64,000 nucleotides of DNA from Propionibacteriaceae bacterium UBA7704. GTDB lineage: Bacteria > Actinomycetota > Actinomycetes > Propionibacteriales > Propionibacteriaceae. The stretch covers positions 289,425 to 353,424 of the forward strand of contig DLGC01000002.1 of the NCBI GenBank assembly GCA_002482525.1, read 5' to 3'. Under the pieces are notes generated by a model. The model was not told the origin of the DNA. It did no database searches and worked only from the letters and a program-made list of their open reading frames with translations. Below are positions 33,931 through 42,114 of the stretch, one piece after another. Each line of letters starts with the position of its first letter. Position 1 is the first letter of the stretch. A program made the position numbers and the translations under genes.

Positions 33931-34635
33931 ATGTCGACTCGACCCACACGAACCAACCGCCGCGCCGTCTACGACGAACTGCGGCGGCGGGTCATCGGAC
34001 TCGACTTCGGGCCCGGCGCACCACTGTCAGAGAATGAGCTCGCTGCTGAGCTTGGGGTGTCGCGCACTCCGGTGCGTGAGGCGCTCATCATGCTCGCCCA
34101 GGACGGGCTGGTTCAGGTGTTCCCCAAGATCGGATCGTTCGTCTCGCGCGTCGATGCTCAACGCGTAGCTGATGCCCAGTTCTTGCGCGAGGCCGTGGAG
34201 TTGGCCTCCATGGAAGACATCCCTGCCGATCCCGACCCCGAGGTGGTCCAGGAACTGCGTGAGAATCTCCTGCAACAGGAAGACGCCGAGAATGACCTCG
34301 ATGCGTTCTTCCGGCTGGACGAGCAGTTCCATCACGGCCTGCTGAGGCTCGCTCATCACGAAGGCACCTGGCAATCAGTGGTTGCGGCAAAAGCGCACCT
34401 GGACCGGGCCCGTCGGCTCGGCCTGCACGACCGGTCACTTCACGACTTCACGGTGCAGCACAACCAGGTGCTCGACGCTCTCCTCACCGGTGGTGCCGCT
34501 GAAGCCCGTCCGCTCATGCGCGCGCATCTGCGGGCTGTCTTCGACGACATCGAACGCCTTCGCGCCCGCTCCCCGGAACTGTTCGCGCCCAGCGTTGGGC
34601 AGCCCACGCGGCGCAACATTGCGGTGTGGGAGTAG
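33931..34635 (+). CDS. GntR-family regulator, FadR subfamily
   Basis: 234 aa. The N-terminal winged HTH is ENELAAELGVSRTPVREALI with the wing GLVQVFPKIGSFVSRV. The C-terminal FCD-type helical domain carries metal/ligand His residues (DEQFHHGLLRLAHH, QHNQVLDALL, MRAHLRAVF). It probably represses the hexuronate/aldonate regulon through TTGTATACAA sites and is released by a pathway intermediate. Start is uncertain: ATG 33883 overlaps the SMP-30 stop (ATGA), while ATG 33931 suits the family N-terminus. Confidence 0.92.
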   Translation: MSTRPTRTNRRAVYDELRRRVIGLDFGPGAPLSENELAAELGVSRTPVREALIMLAQDGLVQVFPKIGSFVSRVDAQRVADAQFLREAVELASMEDIPADPDPEVVQELRENLLQQEDAENDLDAFFRLDEQFHHGLLRLAHHEGTWQSVVAAKAHLDRARRLGLHDRSLHDFTVQHNQVLDALLTGGAAEARPLMRAHLRAVFDDIERLRARSPELFAPSVGQPTRRNIAVWE

Positions 34636-34705
34636 CTGAGAGGTACCCCGGACGGCAGCTCGCCGCGCTTGAGCACGGACGAGTTGCGCTCTGCAAGCGG
34701 TGAGT

Positions 34706-34945
34706 TCAGCCGCGCTGAGCCATCTGCTCGACGATCCAGCGGGCTGTCTCGCGCGGGCAGGCACCGGGCTCGCTGAAGCTCACCGCGAAGACACCAGTGA
34801 TTTCGGTGAGGGTGACCACGCCGTGGAGTTCGAGGATCGCGTCGGCTTCGCGGGCGTACTCATCGGCCGGAGCACCGCCTGCGATCAACCCCACCGGGTC
34901 GGCCTCGGCCAGGATGGAGATGAGTGCGTCGCGGGAGATGGGCAT
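34706..34945 (-). CDS. Small conserved protein, DUF1871-like
   Basis: 79 aa. The sequence EADPVGLIAGGAPADEYARE, then ADAILELHG, resembles the DUF1871 family, which has a DPIGL...DEYD pattern at this size. The function is unknown. It is convergent with the GntR gene, and its start faces the alpha/beta hydrolase gene. Confidence 0.65.
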   Translation of the reverse strand: MPISRDALISILAEADPVGLIAGGAPADEYAREADAILELHGVVTLTEITGVFAVSFSEPGACPRETARWIVEQMAQRG

Positions 34946-35029
34946 GCGAAGAGCCTAGTGGTGATGCGGGCGAGGGTCGCACTGCGGTCGTGTCGGTCGC
35001 CGCAGGGATCGGCGTCCTAGCATCGAGGT

Positions 35030-35725
35030 ATGCCGTCTTCTTCGTTGCCCGGTGTGAGCACCGACACACTCGTCATTCGCACTCCTGACAAGCCCAACGG
35101 CAAGTTGGTGATTGCGCTGCACGGCCATGAGTCTTCTGGTGCAGAGATCGCGCAGACGGCCTCCATGATCCCGTCGTGGGACGCTCTGGGCGCGGCCGGA
35201 TTCACCGTCGTATTTCCTGATCTGGGTGGCAATGCCTGGGCCAACGACACGGCCCTCGCCGAACTGGCCGAGGTGCATCGGCTGATGGTCGAGAAGTTCG
35301 AACTGGACCCGCAGGCCTACTGCTACGGCATTTCGATGGGTGGCGGCACCACGCTGACTGCGATTGCCAAGAAGGTCATTCCGATTCGCGCGGCGTACCT
35401 GGCTCATCCGTCGTGCGACATGCGTCCCCGGTGGGCGCACCCGACCAGGTTTCCAACCATGCAAAAGGCCTACGCCGGGGTGGAAGCGGACATGCTCGAT
35501 CACAATCCGATGAGCCAGTCGGCGTCGGCGTTCGCCGGGGTGCCGCTGCTGTTCACGGCGTCGGCCGACGACACGACGACGCCTCGGGCGGTTCACACCG
35601 ATGCGTTCCGCAGTTTACTGGGTTCGGTGACTGCTCACGAGGTGATTGACGTGACCGGGGAGCACATGGACCCGAGTCACTTTCGGGCGCAGGATGCGTT
35701 GGAGTTCTTCGTCGGCCATCCGTAA
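35030..35725 (+). CDS. Alpha/beta hydrolase
   Basis: 231 aa of the dienelactone-hydrolase-like fold. The nucleophile elbow is YGISMGGGTT (Ser), the acid is probably Asp in TASADDTTTP and the base is His in TGEHMDPSHF. An oxyanion-hole HG motif is present in IALHGHESSG. The physiological substrate is unknown. The ATG is preceded by GAGG at very short spacing. Confidence 0.85.
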   Translation: MPSSSLPGVSTDTLVIRTPDKPNGKLVIALHGHESSGAEIAQTASMIPSWDALGAAGFTVVFPDLGGNAWANDTALAELAEVHRLMVEKFELDPQAYCYGISMGGGTTLTAIAKKVIPIRAAYLAHPSCDMRPRWAHPTRFPTMQKAYAGVEADMLDHNPMSQSASAFAGVPLLFTASADDTTTPRAVHTDAFRSLLGSVTAHEVIDVTGEHMDPSHFRAQDALEFFVGHP

Positions 35726-35813
35726 CTGATTGGTTGCGCGACGCGGTTGGGTTCGACCGGGATGAATGCCACGCCACAGTGATGAGCCGGGCCGACGCGC
35801 CTCGGTAGACCTG

Positions 35814-36581
35814 CTACAAATCGCGAACTCGGGTTAGGGCCCTGACCGTGAACTCGCGGCGCAGCTGCGGCTCGAGGATTCCGTCAACGATGACGGCTGT
35901 ACCGCACCAATGCGCGTGCGCCATTTCGGTGAGCGTATAGGCGGCTTTCATTTGGCCACCGGTGGCTATCCAGTCGTCCACAAACAGCACACGGGTGCCG
36001 GGCGCCAATCGGCTCCCGCGAATGCCCAGTTCGAGGTTTCGCTCGCGGTAATCCAGCGGAGTGCGGGCCACCAACCAGCCGTCAGTGTCATCAAGGCGGG
36101 AGACCTCCTTGCGCATCTCGATGAGCCCAATACCCAGGTACTGAGCGACGAGCGCACCAACCAGCGTGCCTCGCGACTGCGGAGCAAGAATGACGTCGGG
36201 ATCAGCGTCTTCGGCCAGCTCGGCGAGTGCTTGGCCCAGGCCTCCCAGGATTTCCGGGTCGCGCCACCAGCCCGTCATGTCGGCATAGGAATCGACCCAG
36301 CGAAAGCCGTACCAAAGTCGCCGAGCGAACTCCTCACGCTCGTCGATCTTGGGCCGTGGGCCGCGTCCTTTCATGGTCACGAGAGCAGCATTCCATTGGC
36401 AGGCATCGGTGCGCCAAATCTGCTGCAACGCCGGCCTCCATTCGGACGACCGACGGAAGCTGCGACAGGACCTGCGACTGCCCTCTACGAGCCACGCCCT
36501 CAGTTTGTCCGGACTGAAGCACTCGCGGGCGACACCGTCCGACTCGGATGCGTCCTGGAGAGCAGCCCACCGAAAGGTCAT
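35814..36581 (-). CDS. Phosphoribosyltransferase-domain protein
   Basis: 255 aa in the longest form. The type I PRTase PRPP-binding motif is VLFVDDWIATGGQMKAA, and a second active-site segment is APQSRGTLVGALVAQYLG, close to adenine phosphoribosyltransferase. The N-terminal ~70 residues before MKGRGPRPKIDER are basic and may not be translated; an alternative ATG is at 36374. Neither start has a good ribosome-binding site. It could act in purine salvage or as a regulator using the same fold. Confidence 0.75.
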   Translation of the reverse strand: MTFRWAALQDASESDGVARECFSPDKLRAWLVEGSRRSCRSFRRSSEWRPALQQIWRTDACQWNAALVTMKGRGPRPKIDEREEFARRLWYGFRWVDSYADMTGWWRDPEILGGLGQALAELAEDADPDVILAPQSRGTLVGALVAQYLGIGLIEMRKEVSRLDDTDGWLVARTPLDYRERNLELGIRGSRLAPGTRVLFVDDWIATGGQMKAAYTLTEMAHAHWCGTAVIVDGILEPQLRREFTVRALTRVRDL

Positions 36582-36791
36582 GTGTACGGCACTGGACCGG
36601 TCGAGCAGTGGATGCTGTACCAGCCTGACCAGAGCGTGCTGACAGTGCGCAGCGATGGCAACTGCCAGTTGGTCCTTGGCGATGCGTCACCCGAAGGCGC
36701 GCCGTGGAGTCCGCTGGGGTGATCCGCCTGGCTCCACCCGAACACCCCTATCAGCCACTGCAGCCCTGACTGGCGGGACGCCGTAACGGCG
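36582..36791. other. Short gap with a possible gene remnant
   Basis: About 210 bp without an assigned gene. On the plus strand an open stretch ending at 36722 reads VYGTGPVEQWMLYQPDQ, then SVLTVRSDGNCQLVLGDASP. This looks more protein-like than the rest of that frame and could be the C-terminal remnant of a lost gene. No start codon with a ribosome-binding site is associated. Otherwise I see nothing in it. Confidence 0.3.
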
Positions 36792-37220
36792 TCACGCCCC
36801 CGGAATGGTGAGAAGCATCACCGCCACACCGACAGTGATCGCGATCCAGAGAGCCACGAAGGCGCGGTGTCGACCCGGCGCCCCCGGCTCTCGCCAGATT
36901 CGTCCGGGATGAAGCCCGCTCAAGAGCGTCCACGTCACAGCGAAGATTCCTACAGCTAGCGGGACCGGCCTCACGCCGGTCGCGGAGGCCCCAAGCAACA
37001 GCGCGATAGCCGCCGGGATCAGCATCAGCGCGATGCGCTTGCCGCTCGCAGGGACAGTCTCGGTCTCACATGCCACGGCAATGAGCGTCAGCGTCACCGC
37101 ACAGATGCCGAAGATCCAGGCTGCCACAGGGATGATGTTCCCACGTCCCGAAAGTTCGTTGCGAGGCCCGCCCAAGAAGGCAAGGCATTTGACCGAACCC
37201 GAAATCCCGCGGAAGCACAA
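36792..37220 (-). CDS. Four-helix membrane protein of unknown function
   Basis: Up to 142 aa with four hydrophobic segments (IIPVAAWIFGICAVTLTLIAV, LMLIPAAIALLLGA cut, PLAVGIFAVTWTLLSG, AFVALWIAITVGVAVMLL). The first ATG at 37220 lies 7 bp from the left attachment-site repeat. A GTG within IIPVAAW could be the true start, so the N-terminus may have been altered by island insertion. No family recognised. Confidence 0.55.
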   Translation of the reverse strand: MCFRGISGSVKCLAFLGGPRNELSGRGNIIPVAAWIFGICAVTLTLIAVACETETVPASGKRIALMLIPAAIALLLGASATGVRPVPLAVGIFAVTWTLLSGLHPGRIWREPGAPGRHRAFVALWIAITVGVAVMLLTIPGA

Positions 37221-37226
37221 AAAGTT

Positions 37227-37345
37227 GGGGCGGCAAGACTCGAACCGGAGGGATGGCCGCGCAACACCAGCATCTGACTAGGTGTTATAGTCAAGATGCG
37301 ACGATCCCAGCCGTCAGTTGGGGCTTACCTGGGGCAGAGATTCCA
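37227..37345 (-). repeat. Left attachment-site copy 1 (tRNA-Pro 3'-end repeat plus arm motifs)
   Basis: 37227-37246 repeats the 3' end of the tRNA-Pro gene (18 of 20 positions; shared GACTCGAACC on the plus strand). It is followed by GACTAGG at 37275 and TTGGGGCTTACCTGGGGC at 37318-37335. The same layout recurs at 39557 and, mirrored about the core, at 43401-43587. It marks the left end of island A. Confidence 0.75.
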
Positions 37346-37881
37346 GCATGTGAACCTGTCGCCCGTGGTTGGCGGATCTAGTTCCGATGCAAGGTGTCAG
37401 ACGGTGGCTGAATGCTCACTCTCATAGATAACCGGGACATTCGGACGACGCCACCGCCCTCCTGAGCGATCGCACCCGCAGAGGCGACGACACGCCGGGG
37501 ACGGGAGCTGCTTGCCGACCTCGCTGTTCGATTAGGGTAGACCCTAGAGGCATAGTTATGCCCGCAGCAGACTGGTGTATTCGAACACCGCCGGGCTAAG
37601 TCCAATGGAGGCCTCCGCCCCAGCATGCCACTCCAACCACTACATGTTGTGATGGAGTCGCAGATCAGGACTACATGTAGTAGTTACAGCCTTGTGTTTC
37701 GTCGACGCCTGGGCGACAATGGTCGGTGGAACACGAAGAGCCCGCGATCGGGCTCATGGCCGATCCGGGCTCTCATGCTCACTTTCCAGGGTGACAAGCA
37801 CGAGGGTAGCAGCAACTGCGCTAGCCGGGGAGGCTTCGTACAGGTTCCACGAGCGGGCTAAGGCCCAGTAAGGAATCCGCT
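37346..37881. other. Island A leader region without a convincing gene
   Basis: About 540 bp between the attachment site and the zinc-ribbon gene. It holds two near-identical palindromes, ACTACATGTTGT (37639-37650) and ACTACATGTAGT (37670-37681), spaced three helical turns apart, which look like an operator pair. It also holds inverted repeats TAGGGT/ACCCTA (37533-37546) and GAGCCCG/CGGGCTC (37738-37755). Small open frames here look non-coding. It could carry a promoter, operators or a structured RNA. Confidence 0.4.
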
Positions 37882-38007
37882 ATGAAGAGCAGACCCGGTG
37901 GTTACACCGTCACTTGCCCCTACTGCCACACCAAGTTCCTGATCGGGGGCTACAGCCCGGGGTTGATCGCGTGCGGCAGGTGCGGCAAGACGTTCAACTT
38001 GCGCTAG
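37882..38007 (+). CDS. 41-residue zinc-ribbon protein
   Basis: A very small gene with AAGGA 9 nt before the ATG. The product has four cysteines in two pairs, TCPYCHTKF and ACGRCGKTFNLR, about 20 residues apart. This is an MJ0042-like zinc ribbon with nothing else attached. It is transcribed in the same direction as the CHAT-protease gene 81 nt downstream, so the two are probably an operon. It may bind nucleic acid or act as a partner or inhibitor of the protease; this is inference. Confidence 0.7.
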   Translation: MKSRPGGYTVTCPYCHTKFLIGGYSPGLIACGRCGKTFNLR

Positions 38008-38088
38008 GGATCGGCCCGGGCAGCACCAGGAACCCAGGCCAGCGCTGCCCGGGCACCGGTTCTAATCCTTGAGTGACGGGAGTCGAGA

Positions 38089-39162
38089 ATGAGCGCAAGT
38101 CTCTACAGGAGCCGCCTTGAGGCTAGGCGCAAGCTTCGGATCGAGGCGGAACGCAAGGCCGGCGATTACCGCAATCGTGAGTCGGCTAAGCGAGCCGAAG
38201 CCGCAAAGGCGCGTCAGGCCGCCGCGCGACTGAAGGCGGCGTCATCCGTGCAGAGCAAGCTCCGGGAGGCGGACCGCCGTGAAGACGAGGCCGCCGCAGC
38301 GGGAAAGGAGGCTAGCCGCTGGCAATCCCGTGCGTCCGGATACGCAAAGGACGAGTCTGCGCTCATGACAAGGTTGGTACGCGCTGAGCGGGACGAGGCA
38401 AATGCTGCCGAACGCCGCCGCAAGATGGACGAGCAGCGAGCTACCCGAGAGGACGCGGCTGAGCGCGCCCGCCTCAGATCACGCATCGAGCAAACGGAGT
38501 CCGAGGTTCGCACTGCCCTTCGGACCCTGCGCGCACCTCGCAGCGAGAAGCTTCGGGTTCTGATCCTCGGCGCTTCCTCAGAGGGCGACCTTCGGGTGGG
38601 GCGTGAGCAGAAGCGCATTCGTGCGGCGGTGCAATCAGCGCTCCATCGTGACCAGATCGAACTGGATGTGCGGCCTGCGGCCACCACAGCTGACCTGCTC
38701 GATGGCATTACTCGTTTCCGGCCCCATGTGGTGCATTTCTCCGGCCACAGCAGCGAGAGTCTGATTGTCTTCGAAGACGAGATTGACGTTCCGCACGAAG
38801 GAGTGATCGTGTCAGCGACGGCATTCGCCAATGCCATCGGGGCGACGGATGACCCGCCGCTCCTGGTCTTTCTCAACTCGTGCCACTCAGCGTCGCAGGC
38901 TCACAACTTGGTGCGCGACGTGGCGCCGTTCGCCATCGGGATGGCGGACACCATCGAAGACGCTGATGCAATTACCTACTCCGCCCAATTCTATGCTGCC
39001 GTCGCCAACGGTCAGTCGATTGGGGCCGCCCATCTATCGGGCAGGGCTGCGCTGGAACTCTCTGGTCTTTCCGGTCACGACCTCCCAACGTTGGCACACG
39101 CTGACGACGTCGACCCGTCTGCCGCGATTCTCGTTCGACCGCTCGCGGGGGAGCACAGCTGA
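38089..39162 (+). CDS. Coiled-coil CHAT-domain (caspase-like) protein
   Basis: 357 aa. Residues ~5-145 are almost entirely Ala/Glu/Arg/Lys and predict a long coiled coil. Residues ~153-350 form a CHAT peptidase domain: LRVLILGASSEGDLRVGRE, then the catalytic dyad His220 in HVVHFSGHSSE and Cys265 in LVFLNSCHSA, then FAIGMADTIEDADAITYSAQF. CHAT domains are caspase-superfamily proteases used as effectors in prokaryotic conflict systems. Coiled-coil CHAT proteins of this layout are widespread in actinobacteria but uncharacterised to my knowledge. The ATG follows a GGGAG at 38079-38083. It is the main cargo of island A. Confidence 0.88.
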   Translation: MSASLYRSRLEARRKLRIEAERKAGDYRNRESAKRAEAAKARQAAARLKAASSVQSKLREADRREDEAAAAGKEASRWQSRASGYAKDESALMTRLVRAERDEANAAERRRKMDEQRATREDAAERARLRSRIEQTESEVRTALRTLRAPRSEKLRVLILGASSEGDLRVGREQKRIRAAVQSALHRDQIELDVRPAATTADLLDGITRFRPHVVHFSGHSSESLIVFEDEIDVPHEGVIVSATAFANAIGATDDPPLLVFLNSCHSASQAHNLVRDVAPFAIGMADTIEDADAITYSAQFYAAVANGQSIGAAHLSGRAALELSGLSGHDLPTLAHADDVDPSAAILVRPLAGEHS

Positions 39163-39556
39163 GAAGCCTGCGAAACTGAAGGGGGAAGTGCGGACAGGAG
39201 CCAATCGAACCGCCCTTCGGACAGGCGTCCGCTCAAGCACTCCGGATCTCGCGGTGATGGGCCGAACGCGTCCTCCACCAAGAGAGCGGTCAGCCTACCG
39301 ACCAAGCCCCAAGCGCATCACGGAGCACCAACCGAGACGCCCAAAATCGCTGCCGCGTGCACGGTCAATCTTGGCTATGCCAGTTCACCGTCGACGCGAG
39401 TCGACCTCGTGCGGGGCCTCCGGCCACTGTGACGCCGCAACCGTCCATGCCCGAGGGTCTCGGTCCGGTGGGCAGCGTCTCGGCACTGGCATTACTGGAT
39501 ACTGCCCTTGGCGAGCGAGCAGGGTCCCCCGCCACACAGTGAGTACCACATTTGCC
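39163..39556. other. Right end of island A, no gene seen
   Basis: About 390 bp between the CHAT gene and the second attachment repeat. Open frames are present but are overlapping, Arg/Pro/Ser-rich and unsupported. An integrase would be expected here if island A matched island B in structure; I see no recognisable remnant. Confidence 0.4.
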
Positions 39557-39680
39557 GGGGTGACAGGACTCGAACCGGAGGAATGGGCGCGCAGAACCGG
39601 CCTTTGACTAGGTGTGATCGGCACGCTGCGACGGTCTTGCCGGCCAGTTGGGGCTTATCTGGGGCAGAGATTCCAGCAAA
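39557..39680 (-). repeat. Attachment-site copy 2 (boundary of islands A and B)
   Basis: 39557-39576 repeats the tRNA-Pro 3' end with one mismatch in 20. GACTAGG (39606) and TTGGGGCTTATCTGGGGC (39648-39665) follow, then AGAGATTCCAGCA as at copy 1. The roughly 120 bp here and at 37227 are clearly homologous, so the left ends of the two islands share ancestry. Confidence 0.8.
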
Positions 39681-40057
39681 TGAACCTGCCGCCCTTGCCG
39701 AGGTCCAGCCGGTCTCCGTTTCAGGTCAGCACGCGCTACACGACTTCACTCGGATGCCGATCACAGCACCTTCGCTCCAGGCGCGAGTGCGCCGCCAAAA
39801 AGGGTCACGGAAGAGCCGGGCCGACGCGCGCAGGGCGGTCAGACTCGACCACGGGGGCGACGTCCCCCGATGCGCAAATGGTGCCGACGCGCCACCGCCT
39901 CTCCCACGGTAGGCGGCCAGATATCCTCCGAATCCGAACGTCCGGGAGCAGGAAGGTTAAGGCTTGGGCCGGGGCGTCCGACGGCCGATCTCGAGAGGTA
40001 CTCCAATGTCGGAGCCCTCCGCTAGTGTGACGAGCGCAAGGCATTCGAGGAGGAAAC
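39681..40057. other. Island B leader, no convincing gene
   Basis: About 375 bp between the attachment repeat and the OLD-family gene. It contains the inverted repeat CGGGGG/CCCCCG at 39852-39869 and ends in a strong ribosome-binding site (GAGGAGGAAAC) for the next gene. Overlapping open frames here lack any protein-like character. The promoter of the nuclease gene is presumably here. Confidence 0.4.
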
Positions 40058-42025
40058 GTGAAGCTTATCGCGGTCACCGTTCAGAAGTTCCGCAACTTCG
40101 TGGAACCGCAGCGCATTGAGATCGAGCCCGACGTGACTGCGCTGGTCGGCAAGAACGAGTCAGGCAAGACGACCATCCTCAGGGCCCTGCATCGTCTCAA
40201 CCCGGCGAATGGTGATGCCCGGAATTTCGACCTCGTCACGGAGTACCCGCGTTGGCGGCTTGCGCGCGATCGTCGGAACGACTCGAACATCGAGGACACC
40301 CGACCTGTCACGGCGGAGTTCACCCCAGAGCAGGCGGACATCGAGGCTCTCAGCGGGGTGCTTCCGTCACCGCTGCTCCCCACAAGCAAGGTCGTCGCAG
40401 TACGCACCTACTCAAACCAGTACTACGTGTGGGTCGAGACGGGCTTGAAGGACGTCATCGCCGCAGCTTCAACGGATGCTTCGATTGCCGACGAGGATGC
40501 CGCGGAGCTCGCGAAGGAGCCAGACCTCGATGCTGCTGTCGCGAGGGCGAAAGAGCTCGCGAAATCGCTCAAGGAGTCCCAGCCTGCCAGGGCGAAGGTA
40601 GTCGGCGGATTCCCGAACGCCGCAGAGAAGTACCGGTATCACCTCGGCTCTGGTGCCCCGATAGAGCAAGAGCAGCGGGATGCGATCGCCGCGCGCGTAC
40701 CCCAGTTCTTCTATTTCTCGAACTACAGCGTGCTGCCCGGCGAGACCGACCTAACTGGGCTCGCGCGGAAAATCGAGGCAGGCGAGGGCCTGGACCAGCA
40801 GGAGCAGACTGTCGTCTCGCTCCTCGCCCACGCGGGCGTGAGGCCGGCGGATTTCCTCGACACGAACTACGACAGCCGCAAGGCCGAACTCCAGGCCGCC
40901 GCCGTCGACCTCAGCCGTGAAGTCTTCAAATACTGGCGAGCCAACACGGACCTCGAAGTCGTATTCGGCGACGACAACGTGCCCGTGGTCGAAGCGCCGA
41001 GCACGCCCGCCGTGAACCATCGCTTCCTGAAGATCGAGCTACGGGATGGGCGGCACGGAAACGTCGAGACGAACTTCGCCACCCGCTCGAGCGGATTCCA
41101 GTGGTTCTTCTCGTTCTTCGCGGCCTTCAGCGAATACCTGCACACGGACAAGCCTGTGGTAGTCCTGCTGGACGAACCCGGGACGAGCCTGCACGGTGAA
41201 GCTCAGAAGGACTTCGTTAACTACATCTTCAACGAGCTCGGCGCGGCCAAGCAGACGCTCTACACGACCCACTCGCAGTTCATGGTCGACCCCACCGTCT
41301 ATGAGAAGCTCCGAGCCGTCCACGACAAGGCCACGCGTGAGGACCAGGAAGCCGGCGTCGAGGTCAGCAAGGTCAACCTCAAGGCCGACCGTGACACCGT
41401 ATTGCCAGTCGAGTCGGCGCTCGGGTACTCGATCAGCCAGCATCTCTTCATCGGATCGGGACATCACCTTCTGGTCGAAGGCAGTAGTGACTTCATCTTC
41501 CTGATGCGCATGAGCGCCTACATGGAATCGAAGAAGAAGCCAATCTTGAGCCCAAAGCTCGCCATGATCCCCGTCGGGGGCATTACCAACATGCCCGCCT
41601 TCGTCGCGCTGATGGGTCGTAGACTTGAGGTCTCGGTCCTTGTCGATGGCGAGAAGTCGAGTTCAGTCCTCGATCGTACAAGGCTCGCGGCGAAGGAGAA
41701 CGACGTCCCTGCAAACCGCATCATCTCCATCGGAGAGGTAGATCCGTCGCTGCCGAGAGACGGTGACATCGAAGACCTCTTTGCCGTCGCTGACTATCTC
41801 AAGCTCTACAACTGGGCGTTCAAGAAGGCGCTCGCTGAAGCCGACCTGAGTGGTAACACGGGCCGCATCCTCGGTCGCATCGAGTCCGTCGAGGGCAAGT
41901 TCAACCATGCGCTCCCGGCGCACGCGCTCACCGACAAGCAGGACGAGTTCTTCGAAAGCCTCGATCCGGTATCTGTCGAAAACTTCGAGAAGCTCTTCGA
42001 GAAGTTGAACGCTGGCCTCGCCTAG
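40058..42025 (+). CDS. OLD-family ATP-dependent endonuclease (AAA + TOPRIM)
   Basis: 655 aa, GTG start after GGAGGAAAC. The ABC-type ATPase half has Walker A GKNESGKTT (31-39), a signature-like SSGFQW (344-349), Walker B VVVLLDEPGTSLHG (Asp372, Glu373) and the H-loop TTHSQFM (His405). The C-terminal TOPRIM nuclease half has LLVEGSSDF (Glu474), VLVDGEKSS (Asp530) and a later acidic DGDIEDLF. OLD nucleases act in phage defence; in Gabija (GajA) they pair with a UvrD-like helicase. No helicase or reverse transcriptase is adjacent, so this is a standalone (class 1-like) OLD protein, cargo of island B. Confidence 0.93.
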   Translation: MKLIAVTVQKFRNFVEPQRIEIEPDVTALVGKNESGKTTILRALHRLNPANGDARNFDLVTEYPRWRLARDRRNDSNIEDTRPVTAEFTPEQADIEALSGVLPSPLLPTSKVVAVRTYSNQYYVWVETGLKDVIAAASTDASIADEDAAELAKEPDLDAAVARAKELAKSLKESQPARAKVVGGFPNAAEKYRYHLGSGAPIEQEQRDAIAARVPQFFYFSNYSVLPGETDLTGLARKIEAGEGLDQQEQTVVSLLAHAGVRPADFLDTNYDSRKAELQAAAVDLSREVFKYWRANTDLEVVFGDDNVPVVEAPSTPAVNHRFLKIELRDGRHGNVETNFATRSSGFQWFFSFFAAFSEYLHTDKPVVVLLDEPGTSLHGEAQKDFVNYIFNELGAAKQTLYTTHSQFMVDPTVYEKLRAVHDKATREDQEAGVEVSKVNLKADRDTVLPVESALGYSISQHLFIGSGHHLLVEGSSDFIFLMRMSAYMESKKKPILSPKLAMIPVGGITNMPAFVALMGRRLEVSVLVDGEKSSSVLDRTRLAAKENDVPANRIISIGEVDPSLPRDGDIEDLFAVADYLKLYNWAFKKALAEADLSGNTGRILGRIESVEGKFNHALPAHALTDKQDEFFESLDPVSVENFEKLFEKLNAGLA

Positions 42026-42114
42026 CGATCCTCCCGAAGACTGCGGTGGAGGGGCATCACACCGCTGCCCTGGCTCGAACTAACGCTCATCGGACGCGCT
42101 GCGAGCCACCGGCC

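Noticed and set aside
37738..37755. Intrinsic terminator (GAGCCCG/CGGGCTC hairpin)
   Set aside because: The stem is only 7 bp and no T-run follows on either strand.
37378..37861. Small open frames on both strands of the island A leader
   Set aside because: Ser/Arg-rich, no ribosome-binding site, and they overlap palindromes that look regulatory.
39508..40030. Overlapping plus-strand frames in the island B leader
   Set aside because: They run through the attachment-site repeat, have no ribosome-binding site and lack any protein-like pattern.
40058..42025. Gabija system
   Set aside because: The OLD-type protein resembles GajA, but no UvrD-like GajB gene is present on either side.
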